Source: Nipponacmea schrenckii (lineage: Eukaryota > Mollusca > Gastropoda > Lottiidae). From it: 64,000 nucleotides of DNA. The position numbers and the translations under genes are program-made. The first letter of the stretch is position 1. Each line of letters opens with the position of its first letter. Below the pieces are notes generated by a model. The model was not told the DNA's origin. It saw only the letters and a list, made by a program, of their open reading frames with translations, and ran no database searches. The stretch covers positions 21,049,398-21,113,397 of the forward strand of contig JAUJPP010000003.1 in NCBI GenBank assembly GCA_030562195.1, given 5' to 3'. This document shows positions 27,101 to 39,100 of this stretch, piece after piece.

Positions 27101-29080
27101 TGGTCCAAACAGTCCCCTACCATTAAATAGTATTTTTATCTACCGTCCAGATAGGAGACTGGAGTTGTGGAGATTTTTCCTTTATACTTTTATACATGCA
27201 GGGTAAGATTAATCTATTGTACATGCTACTGTATTATTCCACCTTATATAGGCATACAGTTCTTTCACATACCAATATCTTTCTTATTTAAGAATACTGA
27301 TCTTTCGTGACCTTAGTCATTATCTGATTTGATCACTTAATAAACGTTTTACATATGGTAAATGAAAAACCTAATGATATCATGAGGCATCAAAATAATA
27401 GGCCCACTTGTCTGCTATTTCAAGTAAGGTTTAGAAAGTGACATGTGATCTTTGAAATCCCAAAAGCTCATAGGTTAAGTAAATAAAAAAACAAATTTCA
27501 AGGACTTCATAAAGTTGATATATTCTGTTTTATTTTGTAGCTATATACACCTTATGTTTAATATGATTGTACAGATAGCAGTTGGTATACCTTTAGAGAT
27601 GGTACATGGTTCCTGTCGTGTTGGTATTATATATCTAGCTGGGGTACTAGCTGGTAAGTTAGAAAATACTTTCTTTAGTAATTTATTAATTAACTATAAT
27701 AAGTTATAATACTTAAGCTTAAAGGTCCACTGTTGAAACATGGTATTGTTAAATAAATCAGTAAATTTTCTTCATAAAGTGTGTTGTGTTTTTAAACACA
27801 TTATTATTCCTTAAAACAACTCATATACTGATATTAGTGGCACTTGTGAGGAATATCTATCAAACAATATAAGTCTATGTAGATTTTAATATGAGGATAT
27901 GTTACCAGTCTATCCTTGAAATGATTACTGTATTTTAAACATTTCAGTTGTCTAAAACTTGTTTTTTTTTGTTATATTTTCAATCGAGTTAAATTATGAA
28001 TTTATAATTTTTAGGTTCATTAGGAACATCAGTATTTGATATAGATGTATTTTTAGTGGGAGCATCAGGTGGTGTTTATGCTCTCTTGGCAGCTCATTTA
28101 GCCAATGTTTTATTAGTAAGTATTCAATATGTTTTTATTCAGAGCAGTGCCGGACTCAAAGGGCCTAAAACTTGACAGATTTAGGCTATTTCATTCCAAG
28201 AGAAAAATGTGTTGTTTCCAAATAAATTCCATAGTGGTGTCATAGGATCATCATAGAACTGAAGATTAGACTAGGATTCTCTTAACTTTTTATCCGTGTT
28301 GTTTTTTACACACTGGTGATAAAGTTCTAAACTAACCACATATTGTTTTCTCTTCCTTCAGAATTATTCTCATATGGAATTAGGTTTGTTAAAATTAGCA
28401 GGAATCTTTATAATAGGTGAGTTACTTCCCTTAGTCTGGGAATTAGATATCAATTTAGGAGGAGATTGATGAGAACACTATAGTTTATGGTTGCTTGTCT
28501 CTGTATCAGATCAGATCAGACATTTGGAACAAGGACTATATCCTCTTGAAATACTGCATGGTGTTGCCTGTCTTGATTTTAAGTACCAGTACCCAATGAG
28601 GTACACAAATGTAATACATAAACTTTGTTTCAGTTGTATAGTTTCAATTGTCAAATGTTTTGAGAGTGGTGAAGTCTCCATATTTTATGAAGAAATAGCT
28701 TATTAGCACTTTTTCCTTCTAGCTACTAGCAAGGGTTTTACTCAATTATATATTCCCTTGCAATAAGCACCATTGTTTGACACAACTAAAACTTCAGGAA
28801 TAGTAGTCTGTAATCATATTTCTTTAATTCCCCTTTTCTACTTCAAGCTAGTGCAGATGTAGGCTTTGCTATATGGGATAGATATACACATAGAGACACC
28901 AATCCCCCAGTTGGTTATACAGCTCATTTAATGGGAGCTCTAGCTGGTTTAACTATTGGTCTTGTGGTGCTGAAAAACTTTGAACAAAAATTACATGAAC
29001 AATATGTATGGTGGATAGCTCTAGCAGTGTATTTAGGATGTGCTGTGTTTGCAGTGTTTTGGAATATTTTCTACTATTAG
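3095..29080 (+). CDS. Rhomboid-related intramembrane serine protease with N-terminal EF-hand (RHBDL1/3-like)
   Basis: Spliced CDS: 3095-3178, 19700-19723, 20962-21126, 24393-24626, 27060-27202, 27541-27653, 28015-28115, 28362-28416, 28848-29080; 1152 nt, 383 residues. All junctions are GT-AG and phases agree. Residues 29-91 form an EF-hand region ([13 protein letters not shown]...), but loop positions 3 and 5 are Lys and Arg, so calcium binding is doubtful. The conserved cytosolic motif YTCCPPP precedes the membrane domain. Rhomboid signatures are complete: H220-xxx-N224 (oxyanion side), the catalytic Ser272 in GASGG and His333 in AHLMG. The protein should span the membrane about seven times and cleave transmembrane segments of client proteins. 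It ends FWNIFYY, close to vertebrate RHBDL proteins. Length is close to RHBDL3 (about 400). The first coding exon is the least certain: it reads ...SSIVVD into RWKPLFDQ, matching the family, and either ATG 3095 or 3104 could be used. Intron 1 is 16.5 kb and full of repeats. Confidence 0.9.
5911..5956 (+). repeat. piggyBac subterminal inverted repeat, left copy
   Basis: Contains the 16-bp palindrome GTCCCAAAAATGGGAC (5911-5926) followed by GCTGCCCATGAGAGGG and ACATGTTTTT. It is inverted relative to 8228-8273. It is probably a transposase recognition site; that role is an inference from position and symmetry. Confidence 0.7.
6290..8458 (-). CDS. piggyBac transposase (two exons)
   Basis: The long frame 6290-8086 begins at GTG, not ATG. 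A 3' splice site (TTTCAG) ends at 8088, and a 53-nt upstream exon at 8406-8458 starts with ATG and ends in a GTAAAT donor, giving [18 protein letters not shown] joined to VFSVNEA; the total is 616 residues. After an acidic, Ser-rich N-terminal third comes the DDE/D transposase core. The three catalytic Asp are visible: D286 (NVDESL), D365 (YFDNLF) and D478 (GGTDRMD), in spliced numbering. The C-terminus is a cysteine-rich zinc-binding domain (CVQCGKK...[13 protein letters not shown]). Function: cut-and-paste transposition at TTAA. No frameshift or internal stop is present. The intron (8088-8405) contains one of the subterminal palindromes. Domestication is possible, but the flanking TTAA and repeats favour a live or recently active element. 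Confidence 0.93.
8228..8273 (-). repeat. piggyBac subterminal inverted repeat, right inner copy
   Basis: Reverse-complement partner of 5911-5956, with palindrome GTCCCATAAATGGGAC at 8254-8269. It lies inside the transposase intron, about 350 bp in from the right terminus, where a third copy of the palindrome (8590-8605) abuts the end. Confidence 0.7.
9726..12396 (+). mobile_element. Helentron-like non-autonomous element (HINE / 'pearl'-type), copy A
   Basis: The element starts in a T-run followed by ATACGCCCACATGG and closes with GTGGGCGTATGTTACTT, an imperfect palindrome (TTGCC-T-GGCAA, 12375-12385) and CTATCTTTTT. The subterminal inverted repeat ATACGCCCAC/GTGGGCGTAT, the 3' hairpin and T-rich borders are hallmarks described for Helentron-associated elements. 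After the left end comes a CCGT microsatellite (about 9771-9802) and then a long tandem core, the architecture of bivalve 'pearl' elements. The same left and right termini recur inverted at 63208-63958, which defines the boundaries. No coding capacity was seen. It lies within rhomboid intron 1. Confidence 0.75.
9805..12290 (+). repeat. Tandem array of about 160-bp core units
   Basis: About thirteen close copies of a unit starting GGGTTGTATCCACAATAGAG run from about 9805 to 11850 (unit starts near 9811, 9972, 10135, 10298, 10457, 10609, 10770, 10930, 11094, 11259, 11416, 11565, 11709). Each holds GATGATATCTCGATCAAG and GTTATTGCCCTTGACTTAG. The last three close copies share an 18-bp deletion after GATGATATC, which shows local amplification. 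Three more diverged units follow to about 12290. Array units near the right end are the oldest-looking. Confidence 0.9.
14490..14760 (+). mobile_element. SINE-like dispersed repeat, copy 1
   Basis: The roughly 240-bp body matches, in inverse orientation, 54454-54700 inside DMC1 and partly 51465-51600 inside UBE4A. Shared blocks include AAAGATCAATGCCAAGAGG, CTTGGCCAAG-like text and GACCTTGAATAAGTCATCTT. A weak RNA polymerase III B-box-like stretch (GAGTTCTAATCT) near 14565 suggests a tRNA-derived head; this is tentative. No poly(A) tail is obvious. Confidence 0.6.
18381..18840 (+). repeat. Second tandem-core repeat family with GTCT microsatellite
   Basis: GTGATGTGGGCATATAAAG leads into (GTCT)n at about 18420-18440, then three diverged units about 135-145 bp apart, each with GTGTGAG..., AATCACCCAAGGATGAA and GAGTAATTGCCCTTGTTCTT. 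The layout is that of copy A (left motif, tetranucleotide, tandem core) but the sequence differs, so it is probably a related Helentron-type family or a decayed relative. Confidence 0.55.
24604..25510 (+). repeat. 50-bp minisatellite copied from the end of a rhomboid exon and its 5' splice site
   Basis: The exon 24393-24626 ends ...ATTACTGTTATTGAG before GTAAGT. The last 22 exonic bases plus 28 intronic bases recur in tandem. GAG-GTAAGT occurs with GAG at 24624, 24693, 24781, 24869, 25162, 25212, 25262, 25312, 25362, 25412 and 25462; the last seven are spaced exactly 50 bp. An unrelated insertion (24893-25142) splits the array. Confidence 0.9.
24893..25142 (-). mobile_element. Retroelement fragment inserted into the minisatellite
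   Basis: Starts with AATAATAATAAAATAATAAT AAACTCTTTATTTTACATGG; read on the minus strand this is a 3' end with an AATAAA-like stretch followed by a TTATT microsatellite tail, as in several LINE and SINE families. An internal run of about 30 A lies near 25010-25037. No coding sequence was seen. It separates minisatellite copies 4 and 5, so it arrived after at least part of the amplification. Confidence 0.5.
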
Positions 29081-29108
29081 CCCATACAATGTGATTCCAG
29101 AATCACAG

Positions 29109-29114
29109 AATAAA
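29109..29114 (+). terminator. Polyadenylation signal AATAAA of the rhomboid gene
   Basis: A canonical AATAAA lies 29 bp after the rhomboid stop codon. Further AATAAA hexamers occur about 390 bp downstream, so a longer 3' UTR is possible. Confidence 0.5.
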
Positions 29115-31857
29115 ATATATAGGTTAAGTGTGACACTAAAATCTAATGACAATACCGGAATCCTTAACAAATAGTATATAATGTTATATCCAAAATCAAA
29201 TGAATATTTCACCATCAATGTGTAAGTAGAGTTGGATACAATATGACTTCCAGTAATATATCATTCATTGTTACATTCCATTTTAATTTAACAAAGTCTT
29301 TACATATATTGTTAAGATATAAGATATAGCATATCTTTTTTATACTTTTTAATTGTGTTCATTAGAATCACTGCCAAACCCAATAAGATATCAAATGCTG
29401 GTTATTCTTAATAACATGTTAATAGCAGATTAATTGAGTTCCAATCATATCAATGATAGCATCGGTTTTGTATGAAATTATTTTCTTTTTCTTGTGTGTA
29501 CTAAGGAAATAAAGCCATTTAATATCAAATTGTTTAAATAGTGCTAAATACATCAATTGTATAGTCAAATTGAAAACTGTATTAGAACTTAAATAACTTC
29601 TAATAATTTTAAATTACATTTATATAATTATGTTTCCAAAATTTGAAAAACGCTTGTGTTAGAAACTTTTATATTACACATTAAAGTGGTATCTGTAAAA
29701 TATAGTATTGAAACTAACATATCTGTCTCAATATAAAGACAATATTCCAGTCAGCCATGTCCGGCTTTGTTATACATTTGTTGATCTTATATTATAAGTT
29801 ATTTATATTTTCAGTGCAATATTTTCTTTATTTTGTAAATAATAAATTCTAGATTGATAAAAGTGTGTTTTATTTATAGAATAGCATTGTATACCCAGTA
29901 CCATAATTTTCTTTCATGTTCTCCAAGATCCAGGTGTATGAATAGAAAGTTACCTGGTACCTCTGTTTTTCTCTTGAGATGAGTAGAACCAAGACTTTTG
30001 CAATATAAACATCAGTTTTATCATTTATGGCTTCCTTGTTTATTACTTATGTTTATCCATCAAGATAATTGATCAAAGATTAACAAGTTTTATTTTAAGT
30101 TTATTAGGGGAGGAGATCATTTAGTATAGGGTTGAAAGTGCTAGTCTTAAGAAGAGGTGGAAAGTGTAAAGGGGGTTTAAAATATAGATAGAATTACTTA
30201 AGCTTTGGTCATGTCTTTTGACAATCAAGGATATTTCATAAGGCTATCCAAATTCTATGGGAGATTTAAGACGTAACTGAAATCAATCATAGAACTGTAC
30301 CGGTATGTAACTGTCGTGTTGATGCTCCAGACCACAGTTGTTGTACATGTATATAACGTTAAAAACAGTAGTTATCTCCGTTTACACCTTATTCAATAAA
30401 ATCAATTCCTTATATGTTATGTGAAAAAGGTGATGTTTTCTTTTGTGGAGGACCAGTACTTCTATAGAATCGCCTGTTTTTAAAGGAAGTTCTTCTTTCT
30501 TTCTCAACCAGAAAATAAATGTTGGGGGGGGGGGGGGGTGTGATACACTTACCCCATTGTTAGCAAGTTCTCATGTCCTTTGGTAAACAATAAATATATT
30601 CATTCTTATTGTGAAGTAAATTTTTATTTTTACATTATATCAAAGTAATTATTGTTATATGAATTTATTTGGTTATAGTCGATTAAAAACATAGGTCTAC
30701 CTAGTAATTAGGGCATAGGCTGCTATTACTTTAAAGGTATAAACTACATCACATTGTATTATATCAAGATAAATTAATTACTTATTTTTCACAAATTTCC
30801 TTAATTGACGGATCTTCTTTTTTATTTGTGCTTACCTGTGACATTTTGTCACGGAATGCTTTTGTATTAAAATAAAAAGCAAGTCAAAGTCATAAACTAT
30901 TTTAAGGATAAGTTTTGCTCTGTTGATCACATGGAACTATAATGAGCGTCAACAGGATGCTTAGAAATGATTCATATTACATGTACCTCCGTTCATGTCG
31001 ACATGAGTTTTTTTTACTGTCGTGTGTTTCGCATTATAATTAATAAAAGCAAGGGATATGTCTGTTAAATATCGACATAAAATATATAACATATATCTTT
31101 AACTGGAAATATTGATATGAAATGGTGTTTTACTGCATAAATCTACTGTTTCCGTCTGCTAAGGAATTTTTAAGGTGCACAGTCTCGGTTTAATTTCATA
31201 TTCTTTATCAGCTCCTATGTCAACCGAGTCGGAAAATTACAAGGCATTGACTCTACCCTTTGTTGGTATGAAGGATGTACCTTTGGGTTAACAGAGTCAC
31301 TAAGCAGTCACAACCCTCATTGAAAAATCACGAATATTTCTTCCCCTTTTCCCCGAAGGTCACTTTATTCGCGTAGCCTATTTAGTAATGTGTCAATAAA
31401 ACAACTTACGAATAATTTTATTTCGAATTATATAACACTTGAATGAAGTAATATTTTGCTAAGATTAGGCATTATGCCTAGTAACCTATATTATTAAGAG
31501 AAAGGTCAAATCATTCAGAACAAACACACAAAAAACATCATTTCTGATCTATGCTGCATAGGTTAAGTATACTCATTTTACACATCAATTATTATACCTC
31601 GAATCGTAAAAAAACGTGTTCATGTTATTTAACTGTCACCCAGGGAATATCTTTACATTGTGTGGGATGTTTTGTTTTGCCACGAAGCATGCTGATCTTT
31701 ATTTTTACGGAGCACAAGATCAAGTATATTGTATGAATAATTTAATACAGTGAACAATGAACCAGACATTATATTAATCAAGGTTCACAAAAGAACAACA
31801 TTTTCTTCAAACCTAGAAAATATATTATTGTAAGCTTTTTATTTATACCAATTATAG
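29115..31857. other. Intergenic region
   Basis: No gene was recognised. Contents are AT-rich sequence and a run of 15 G at 30524-30538. A short frame beginning ATGAGCGTCAACAGG near 30942 stays open for about 33 codons but has no clear donor site. Confidence 0.45.
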
Positions 31858-32068
31858 CCTATTATCCGATGGCAGTTTGTCCGAAACTTCTGAAAGAAGG
31901 CTAACTCCCGTGTATGATAATTTTGACAACATTACAATTATGAAAGCAGAGCTTAATCGCAACACTCGCATGGAGCACCCGAGATATAACCCGCCTACAT
32001 ACAAACACGTACATCCTGTAGACCCACAGATTAACAAACTCATTAAATTAGTCGGTGTTTCGGACTAG
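31858..32068 (+). CDS. Orphan terminal-exon-like ORF, function unknown
   Basis: A plausible acceptor (ATTATAG) at 31857 is followed by 70 open codons in phase 2 (LLSDGSLSETSERRLTPVYD ... PQINKLIKLVGVSD) ending in TAG at 32066-32068. Composition is protein-like: mixed polar and charged residues, an HPRYNPPTYKHVHPVDP segment and no low complexity. There is no usable ATG near the start, so it would be the last exon of a gene whose upstream exons I could not find between 29.1 and 31.8 kb. I do not recognise the family. It could also be a decayed remnant. Confidence 0.35.
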
Positions 32069-33156
32069 AATGAAGTATGATATCACTATGCTGGTTAACA
32101 TGAAAAGCTAAATGGTACATCAACATAATGATATCAATATTTAATAAGGCTAACTAACTAATTGTAGATTAAAAGGCTATAGAGATAATATTAATGTATG
32201 AGTATCGATTCGATATCAAATTGGGTGTTAACTCTTAAGCCTATGTCAGCTTTGAATCTCTATATAATTTTTGGTTACACAAGGATAGACAATAATAGCC
32301 TACTTGACTACTTGTTTCCTAGAATTAACATAATGGGCGTGGTCGCATGAAGGACTTTTACTGTAATACTAGTATGCAATGGGAATTATAAACCTTTCCC
32401 AAAGGTAAAACAACTACACGTATTAATAATCACCGGAAGTTATATGATATTCTGCAAATAGTTGTCGACATTATATTATGCTTCTCCGGGTAATCTATAA
32501 ACCATCAAGGCAAATTAAACTTCTTTAGCCGTTTCATCAAATATATTTCTCACCTAAGTAATATTGTAGGATTCAAGGGAGCTGGGCCCCGGCTAGCCCT
32601 AGCAATTGTTCTCTCTCAAAACCTTAATTCAGTTGGCAGAAATTTATCAATTTTCAGAAACCATACCAGATCATCATTTTCATGGGGTGTTTGGTTCCTA
32701 GGAATTAGCAACTTTCATTTTTTATTGATCTTTCTCGTTTTCAATAGTGTTTATCCCGAGTGATTACAAATTCTCTTGCTCTTTCGTTAAAATCAGTAAA
32801 GAATTGTGCCTTTAAGAGTATTCACATCATGTGAGCGTATAGTTTTCCACTATATACAGGGCTTGAAACATGTTGAGTGCATCTAATGTTATTACCTGAA
32901 GATCTGTGAACTTGGAGTTTAAAATTTTCCAAGTTATAAAACATGAGCTGTTTAGGGAGAGTTCAACTTGATCTGATTATTATGCTTGAACAGTCAATAA
33001 GTCTATCGTACCAGAACGATTGAGTTCATTGATAGACAATAGAGTAAGTTTGTAACGAGAATTCTATAAACCAATGAAATGAATGGAAGAGAATCCTGGA
33101 AGCTTATAAAGAGAATATTCAGGGTTTTGCATCAGATAATTAATTGATCACCAATC
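32069..33156. other. Intergenic region upstream of the C16orf89-like gene
   Basis: No coding exon seen. Presumed promoter and 5' UTR of the gene starting at 33157; no convincing TATA box was identified. Confidence 0.45.
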
Positions 33157-36100
33157 ATGATTGTTTCTACTTTATTCGTTCTATTTATTAGTATTTTCTC
33201 GGGAATAAATTGTACTAGACCAGATAAAAATATAGACCCGTACCTCCGACCAACTTTACGTGCCTTAAGATTTGCTCTGGAGTTTTTAGAAAATGAACAT
33301 AAAGATGTGAATTTAGATGCTATTATAGGAACCCGTATTGTTGAAGGTAATTTTATTTTATTGTACATTTTTTTAATATTTTAGAATGAGAACATGAAGT
33401 TTCAAAATGAACTCAATAAAAAACAACACAAAGCAACCCATCATTCAAAGTTTGTTTCTTAGTATCTAAGTAATTTATTTAATATTACAAAAATATTCAA
33501 TTTTTCAAATTAAGTCCATTATCTTTTTTTGATTTGTCTGTACATTTTGAACATTTTAAGATTAAATTATTTTCAAGTTGAGTTGTTCATTCTATTACCG
33601 GAAACTTTGCTTTTAAAACATCTTTCTGACAGAGCTCTCTTTCGCTATCGACTCATTTTGATAAAATAAAGGTTTTGCTGTTTTGTTTTGATTTTTAGCG
33701 CAGAAACAATCTTATTACATGTATTTGTATTTTATCATCCTGTGATATTGTTTGTGTGTTGGAACTGAAGCTGTATAAAAGTAAAGAAATAAGTTTATTT
33801 CATTTATCAATTCTATTATCAAAAGAGTTTCTGTGTGTTATATCTCATAAAACCTACAGTCTTTAGAGAATTTGACTGAGTGTTGCTGTTATTAATTTGA
33901 ATAATATTGAATATTGCAAACGCCAATAAACCCATTTCTTATTTAAGTTGTCACAATCTAGGTGACACTATGAGAAACAATACAGAAAAGACAGCTAAGA
34001 ATGTTACAGCTGTAACAGTGGGAATTAAAAATTAAAATGAATGTTCATTTTGTATTGAGAAAACCAATCGAATCGAATAAATAAACTCAATTCAACGTCT
34101 CCCTTGTTGATTCCTATAGTTTTACTATGAAAATAAAAGACATTGTTGATGTGCGACAATAAATCGGCGGTAAAAATCAGATAGATCTCTTGATACAGAA
34201 GGGCAGTTCTGTTGGAAAGAAGTTCAATAAGTCATACGTCTCCATCTGATCGGCAATATTATAAATAAACACACTTGTTCACTAGTTTCTGGAACAAAAG
34301 AATCGCCGATAAATAAACCTAAAGGTAAGGAGGAATTGGGATGGTTTAAAGGCTCGAATGTATTTTATTTGTACATATTTAATATATCCATTCGTTAAAA
34401 ATCTGATAAATTTGTTTAAACAAAGTATTTGTTGGTTAACAATACACCTTTTCGTTAAAACACTGGATATATTAGTTAAAATGTAAATGTTAAAAAAATT
34501 GTATCTATTCATTAGAAACTTGTATCTATTCGTTAAAATAATGTATCATTTCTTAAAACAGTGTTTCTATCCGTGAAAACAATGCATCTCTTCATTAAAA
34601 CAATGTATTATTGGGTAATACAATCTATCTATTCATTAAAACTAATGTCTCTATTCGTGGAAACAATTATTCTATTCACTAAATCAATGGCTCTATTCGC
34701 TAGAACAATGTTTCTATTCACTAAAACAATGTCTCTATTCGTGAAAACAAAGTTTCCATTCACTAAAACAATGTCTCTTTTCGCGAAAACAATGTTTCCA
34801 TTCATTTAAACATTGGCTCTATTCGCTAGAAAACAAAAAATTCTATTTATTAAATCAATGTCTCTATTCGCTGAAAGAATGTTGCAATTCGTTAAAACAA
34901 TGTATAATTTCGCTAAAACAATATTTCTATTTATTGAAACAACGTTTCTCTTCGTTAAAACAACGTAATTTTTTGTAGAAAGATAGAGTTTACCTACGAA
35001 AGCCTTTTAGATACACATAAAAAAAATATTTATAATTTCATTTTTCGGGAAATATTTTGCACGAGTCGAAATTTCAAATTCCACAAGTCGAAATTTCGGA
35101 TTCCACAAGTCGAAATTTCGAATTCCACAACTCGAAATTTCGGATTCCACAAGTCGAAATTTCGGACTCCACAACTCGAAATTTCTTAAGAATTTGCAAA
35201 AAAAAAAAAGAAAAAAACCAGAAAATGCCTTGACCCAGGTAGCTGAAAAAGCGTAAAGGGGCAGTGGCCTCTCCAGAAATCTTTAGTTGGGAGGTCAAAG
35301 TAGGGGCCACCGAAACAACGCTAGGCCTTTAAGGACCGATAACATCGCAGAACCCGAGAGCCCAGGCTTACAGCCTTTACGCGTTAAAGATCCCTCGACA
35401 GTTTGAAATCGATAATGGAGAAGGCTTATTTATGCCTTTGTCCTGAAAAAATCACATAAACGAGACATTTTCTGTTTTTTTTAGCAAATTCTTAAGAATA
35501 AGAAGCATGCATAGCTACAAATCCGGGTTGATGTACTGGAAATCAAATGGACTTGTGGAATCCGAAATTTCGAGTTGTGGAACCCGAAATTTCGAGTTGT
35601 GGAGTCCTTAATTTCGAGTTGTGGAGTCCTAAATTTCGAGTTGTGGAGTCCTAAATTTCGACTTGCGGAACCCGAAATTTCGACTTGTGAAATCCGAAAT
35701 TTCGAGTTGTGGAACCCGAAATTTCGAGTTGTGGAGTCCTGAATTTCGACTTGTGAAACCCGAATTTCGAGTTGTGGAATCCGAAATTTCGACTTGTGGA
35801 ATCCGAAATTTCGACTTGTGCAAAATATTTTCTGAAAAAAAAAATTATAAATATTTTTTTTAAGTGTGTCTAAAAGGCTTTCGTATTTACCAAATATGCA
35901 ATTTACAGATGAATTATTATTAGATACAACTCGGTAGTGTCATATTTGTTTTTGATGCAAATTATGAAATTTTTATTCCCCGATGGTATGAAGAGCGGGT
36001 ATATGGCTTATATTTGTATTATTTTCAAAATGATTATTATGCTGTTTTTGCTTGAGTGTTTTTTTGGGAGTCCAAGCAGAAAATATGTCTGACAAAAAAT

Positions 36101-39100
36101 TTCCCAGTGAAAAATCGTATAATTATTATAATCATTTTAGCCATAGACTTTTTATTCACTTCGGGATAACAAAAACAACATTTATTTCATTAAAAAGTAC
36201 AAGAATAAATACCAACTTCATGAAGCAGCTAACCCTGGGATTAGTCTTGTATTAGGAGTATTATTTTTTATATTTCAGGGCAGTTAAAGGTTCTTTTACG
36301 GAGACTAGGTAAAAAATATCCCGATTTAAAGATCCCCCAGGATGTGTTAGAAGAAATAAATGAGCTGAGATTACTCGCTGGACATATCAGTGATGCAGCA
36401 ATACCTTACCTAGCGGCTAGAGATACACGATATTTCTTAAGTAGGTTTCCAAAATTTTCACCTTTCTTAGCTCGCTTATGGGCTTTATAGCAGATAATAA
36501 TGGGAACGGTTTACGCGAATCGGGATCTTTATCAGAACATGAAGCTGGGTGTTTTTGGGTCCGATTGAGATGTAGCGCATGCTGTCGTGGAATAACACAG
36601 AATTTCTGTAGCCATTGAAAAACCCTTGAAGTAGTCATTTGGGGTTATTTTCGTGGAAATGCTCATAAATTTCACTTATTTGTCATAATATATTATGTAT
36701 TTAGGGATAGGTTACACCTTGACGAAAAACTTCTGGGATTTAAATTACGATAGTAAAGATGTCAATGCTGATGTACAAATATGGCCATATTCCAACAGAG
36801 AGGCTATCACAGAGAAAAACTCGGATGACTGTTTGACAGAATTTTTCGGAACTGGGTAAGATACTTTCTTTAGTTTTTAATTACAGTTGCTTTAGCTGTG
36901 AAGTAAACAACAAAACATTTGAATCTTATTATCAGATGAAAGATCATGTCTTCAAATTGGTGTGTATTGGCTCTGGAAAAGCATTCTAACTAATACTTGT
37001 TGTACGGGTAGGCCTCAGACTGGATTATATTTCACAAATTTGATTACTTGCATGAGCTCCAATTAGATTTCTAATCCAAGCTAATTTACTTAAAATTGCA
37101 CTGAGCGTGCGTTTCTATGTCTCTTTTTTTTAAAATTCGGTTAATTAGAACACAGTCTATCTATATATTCTTCTTAAAACTGAATATAGTTCACCTGGTA
37201 ATTTTTGTAATAATCCTGTGCATTAGCCATCACTATTATTGGTGACAGTCGTGGGGAATCTTTATGCAATGATAATTAATTGAATTAAAGGCGCCTAAAA
37301 GGTTTAATGGATTAGTATAGGAACATCACCAACTTGATGTGACAATATTAGACAGATATGGTAAAGCTGGCATTAGGGGATTTGCGTCGCCAAAATTAAT
37401 TTTCTCTCCAAGACAAAAGGAATGGCTGATAATAATTGATGCCTTACGAAGACATCTCGGGAATGTTAACTAGATAACTAAGCCATGTCTTGTCTTAACC
37501 TACGAGTTTCATGTCCTTTAGGATCTTCTACAAGTTCTTATTCGACTTTTTCAATTAATGTCTCACCGTTTAAAAACTCCCACGAGGTTTGAGACAACAA
37601 TTCAAACCTTAATATTCCAAACAGTCCACAAGTTCTTCAATAAAATGAAATTTATTACAAAGAATGAAAAACACTGTCAACAAAAGAAAGAAAAGTAAAG
37701 TAATTGAATAAGATTGAAGGACATTTTATAATGAACATGACTTTTCAAAAAAAAAAAAAAAATATAGGCCTATAAGTACAAATTGATAATATTCCTTAGA
37801 TTGAACAAATAATTTGATAAAACAGAACATGTTGTTTTGATGTATAATCACTATATACACTTACACACTTATACATTGTTTTGATAAAAAAAAGAACATT
37901 TCCTCGTTAGAAAGAAAAGAACATTACATTATAGAGAACGTTATCTTGTTTTAATATGTGAAAACATTGATGAAACGGGATATATTATTGCTTTGACAAA
38001 ACAGAACATTACATAAATGTTTTTTCATTGAATTTGGTGCCCGAAAAGAAAATCGTTTGATAGAAGGGAACATTACATCTTTCGAAATTAACACCGCAAT
38101 CCCCCCCCCCCCCAAAATATTAATAATAATTAAAAGAAAAAAACAAGGCAAAAAAATCGATAGAATAGAACGTTAGGCTAAATTGTTTCGAAAAAAACCG
38201 ATTATTAAACTTTTAATGGATAAATGTCGTCAAGTGGTATGTCTTTTCACAGATCTTCATCATCGCATTGATTATCGTCAATTTGTATCGAGTAAAACTA
38301 TTTTATAGGCTTTTAAAAGTATAATAATGGCAATTTTTACTGTAAAACACACTGAATTATAATGCCATTTTTTTCTAATTATCACACTGCCCCACGTCTA
38401 AATGATGATTAAAAAAGTCTGGCGCCAGAAAAACTCCACGAAGCTGTTAAGTCATAGAGTAGCCCCTTACATATTCAGGAAACATGGAACAGTTTTTACA
38501 CTTAAACTAGATATGTTATAATTTCAGTCAGAATAGTGGTGACACCTGTTCGATATCTGATGACTGTTGGAGAAAAATGACTAACATGGGTTATAATGGC
38601 TATTCATTAACTCACGAAATCTTTTATTTACAAATAGGAAAACAGGTAAAAAGAACAAAATTACATTAAAAGGTATAATATAATAGTAATTTAATGTCGT
38701 TAAAAGTGTGCATGAAAATGATACTGGAAACTGAGACATTCGAAGCAGCTCGTGTTATCGAATTGAAGACGACCGCACGTATTTGTACATGTATTTTGAC
38801 TAGTACGATCTATATCTATTTTAAAAGCTCCTGCTAATTATATTTTAAGTCTGGATGTGAGAAAGAAATGGAGAGGAAACTGAAAGAATTTAACCAAGAA
38901 TCAGTGGAAAGTTTAGAAGATATTTTCTGTACCGTGATACTAAATGAAGCTAATAAATATTCTCAGGACCATTTCCCTCATTACAAACACGATTTATTCA
39001 TGGAGCAAGGTAACTAAATCTGTTAATAAATACTCGAACTTTATTACAATCAATAGGTTACTCTTATTATTACATTTATATGGTTTGTTTGATCCGCCAT

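Noticed and set aside
34561..34809. 82-codon ORF with heptad-like repeats
   Set aside because: Product of the 21-bp minisatellite, whose period is a multiple of three; it lies inside an intron.
35074..35863. Several ORFs on both strands with repeated STCGIRNFEL-like peptides
   Set aside because: Artefacts of the 22-bp palindromic repeat arms of a transposon.
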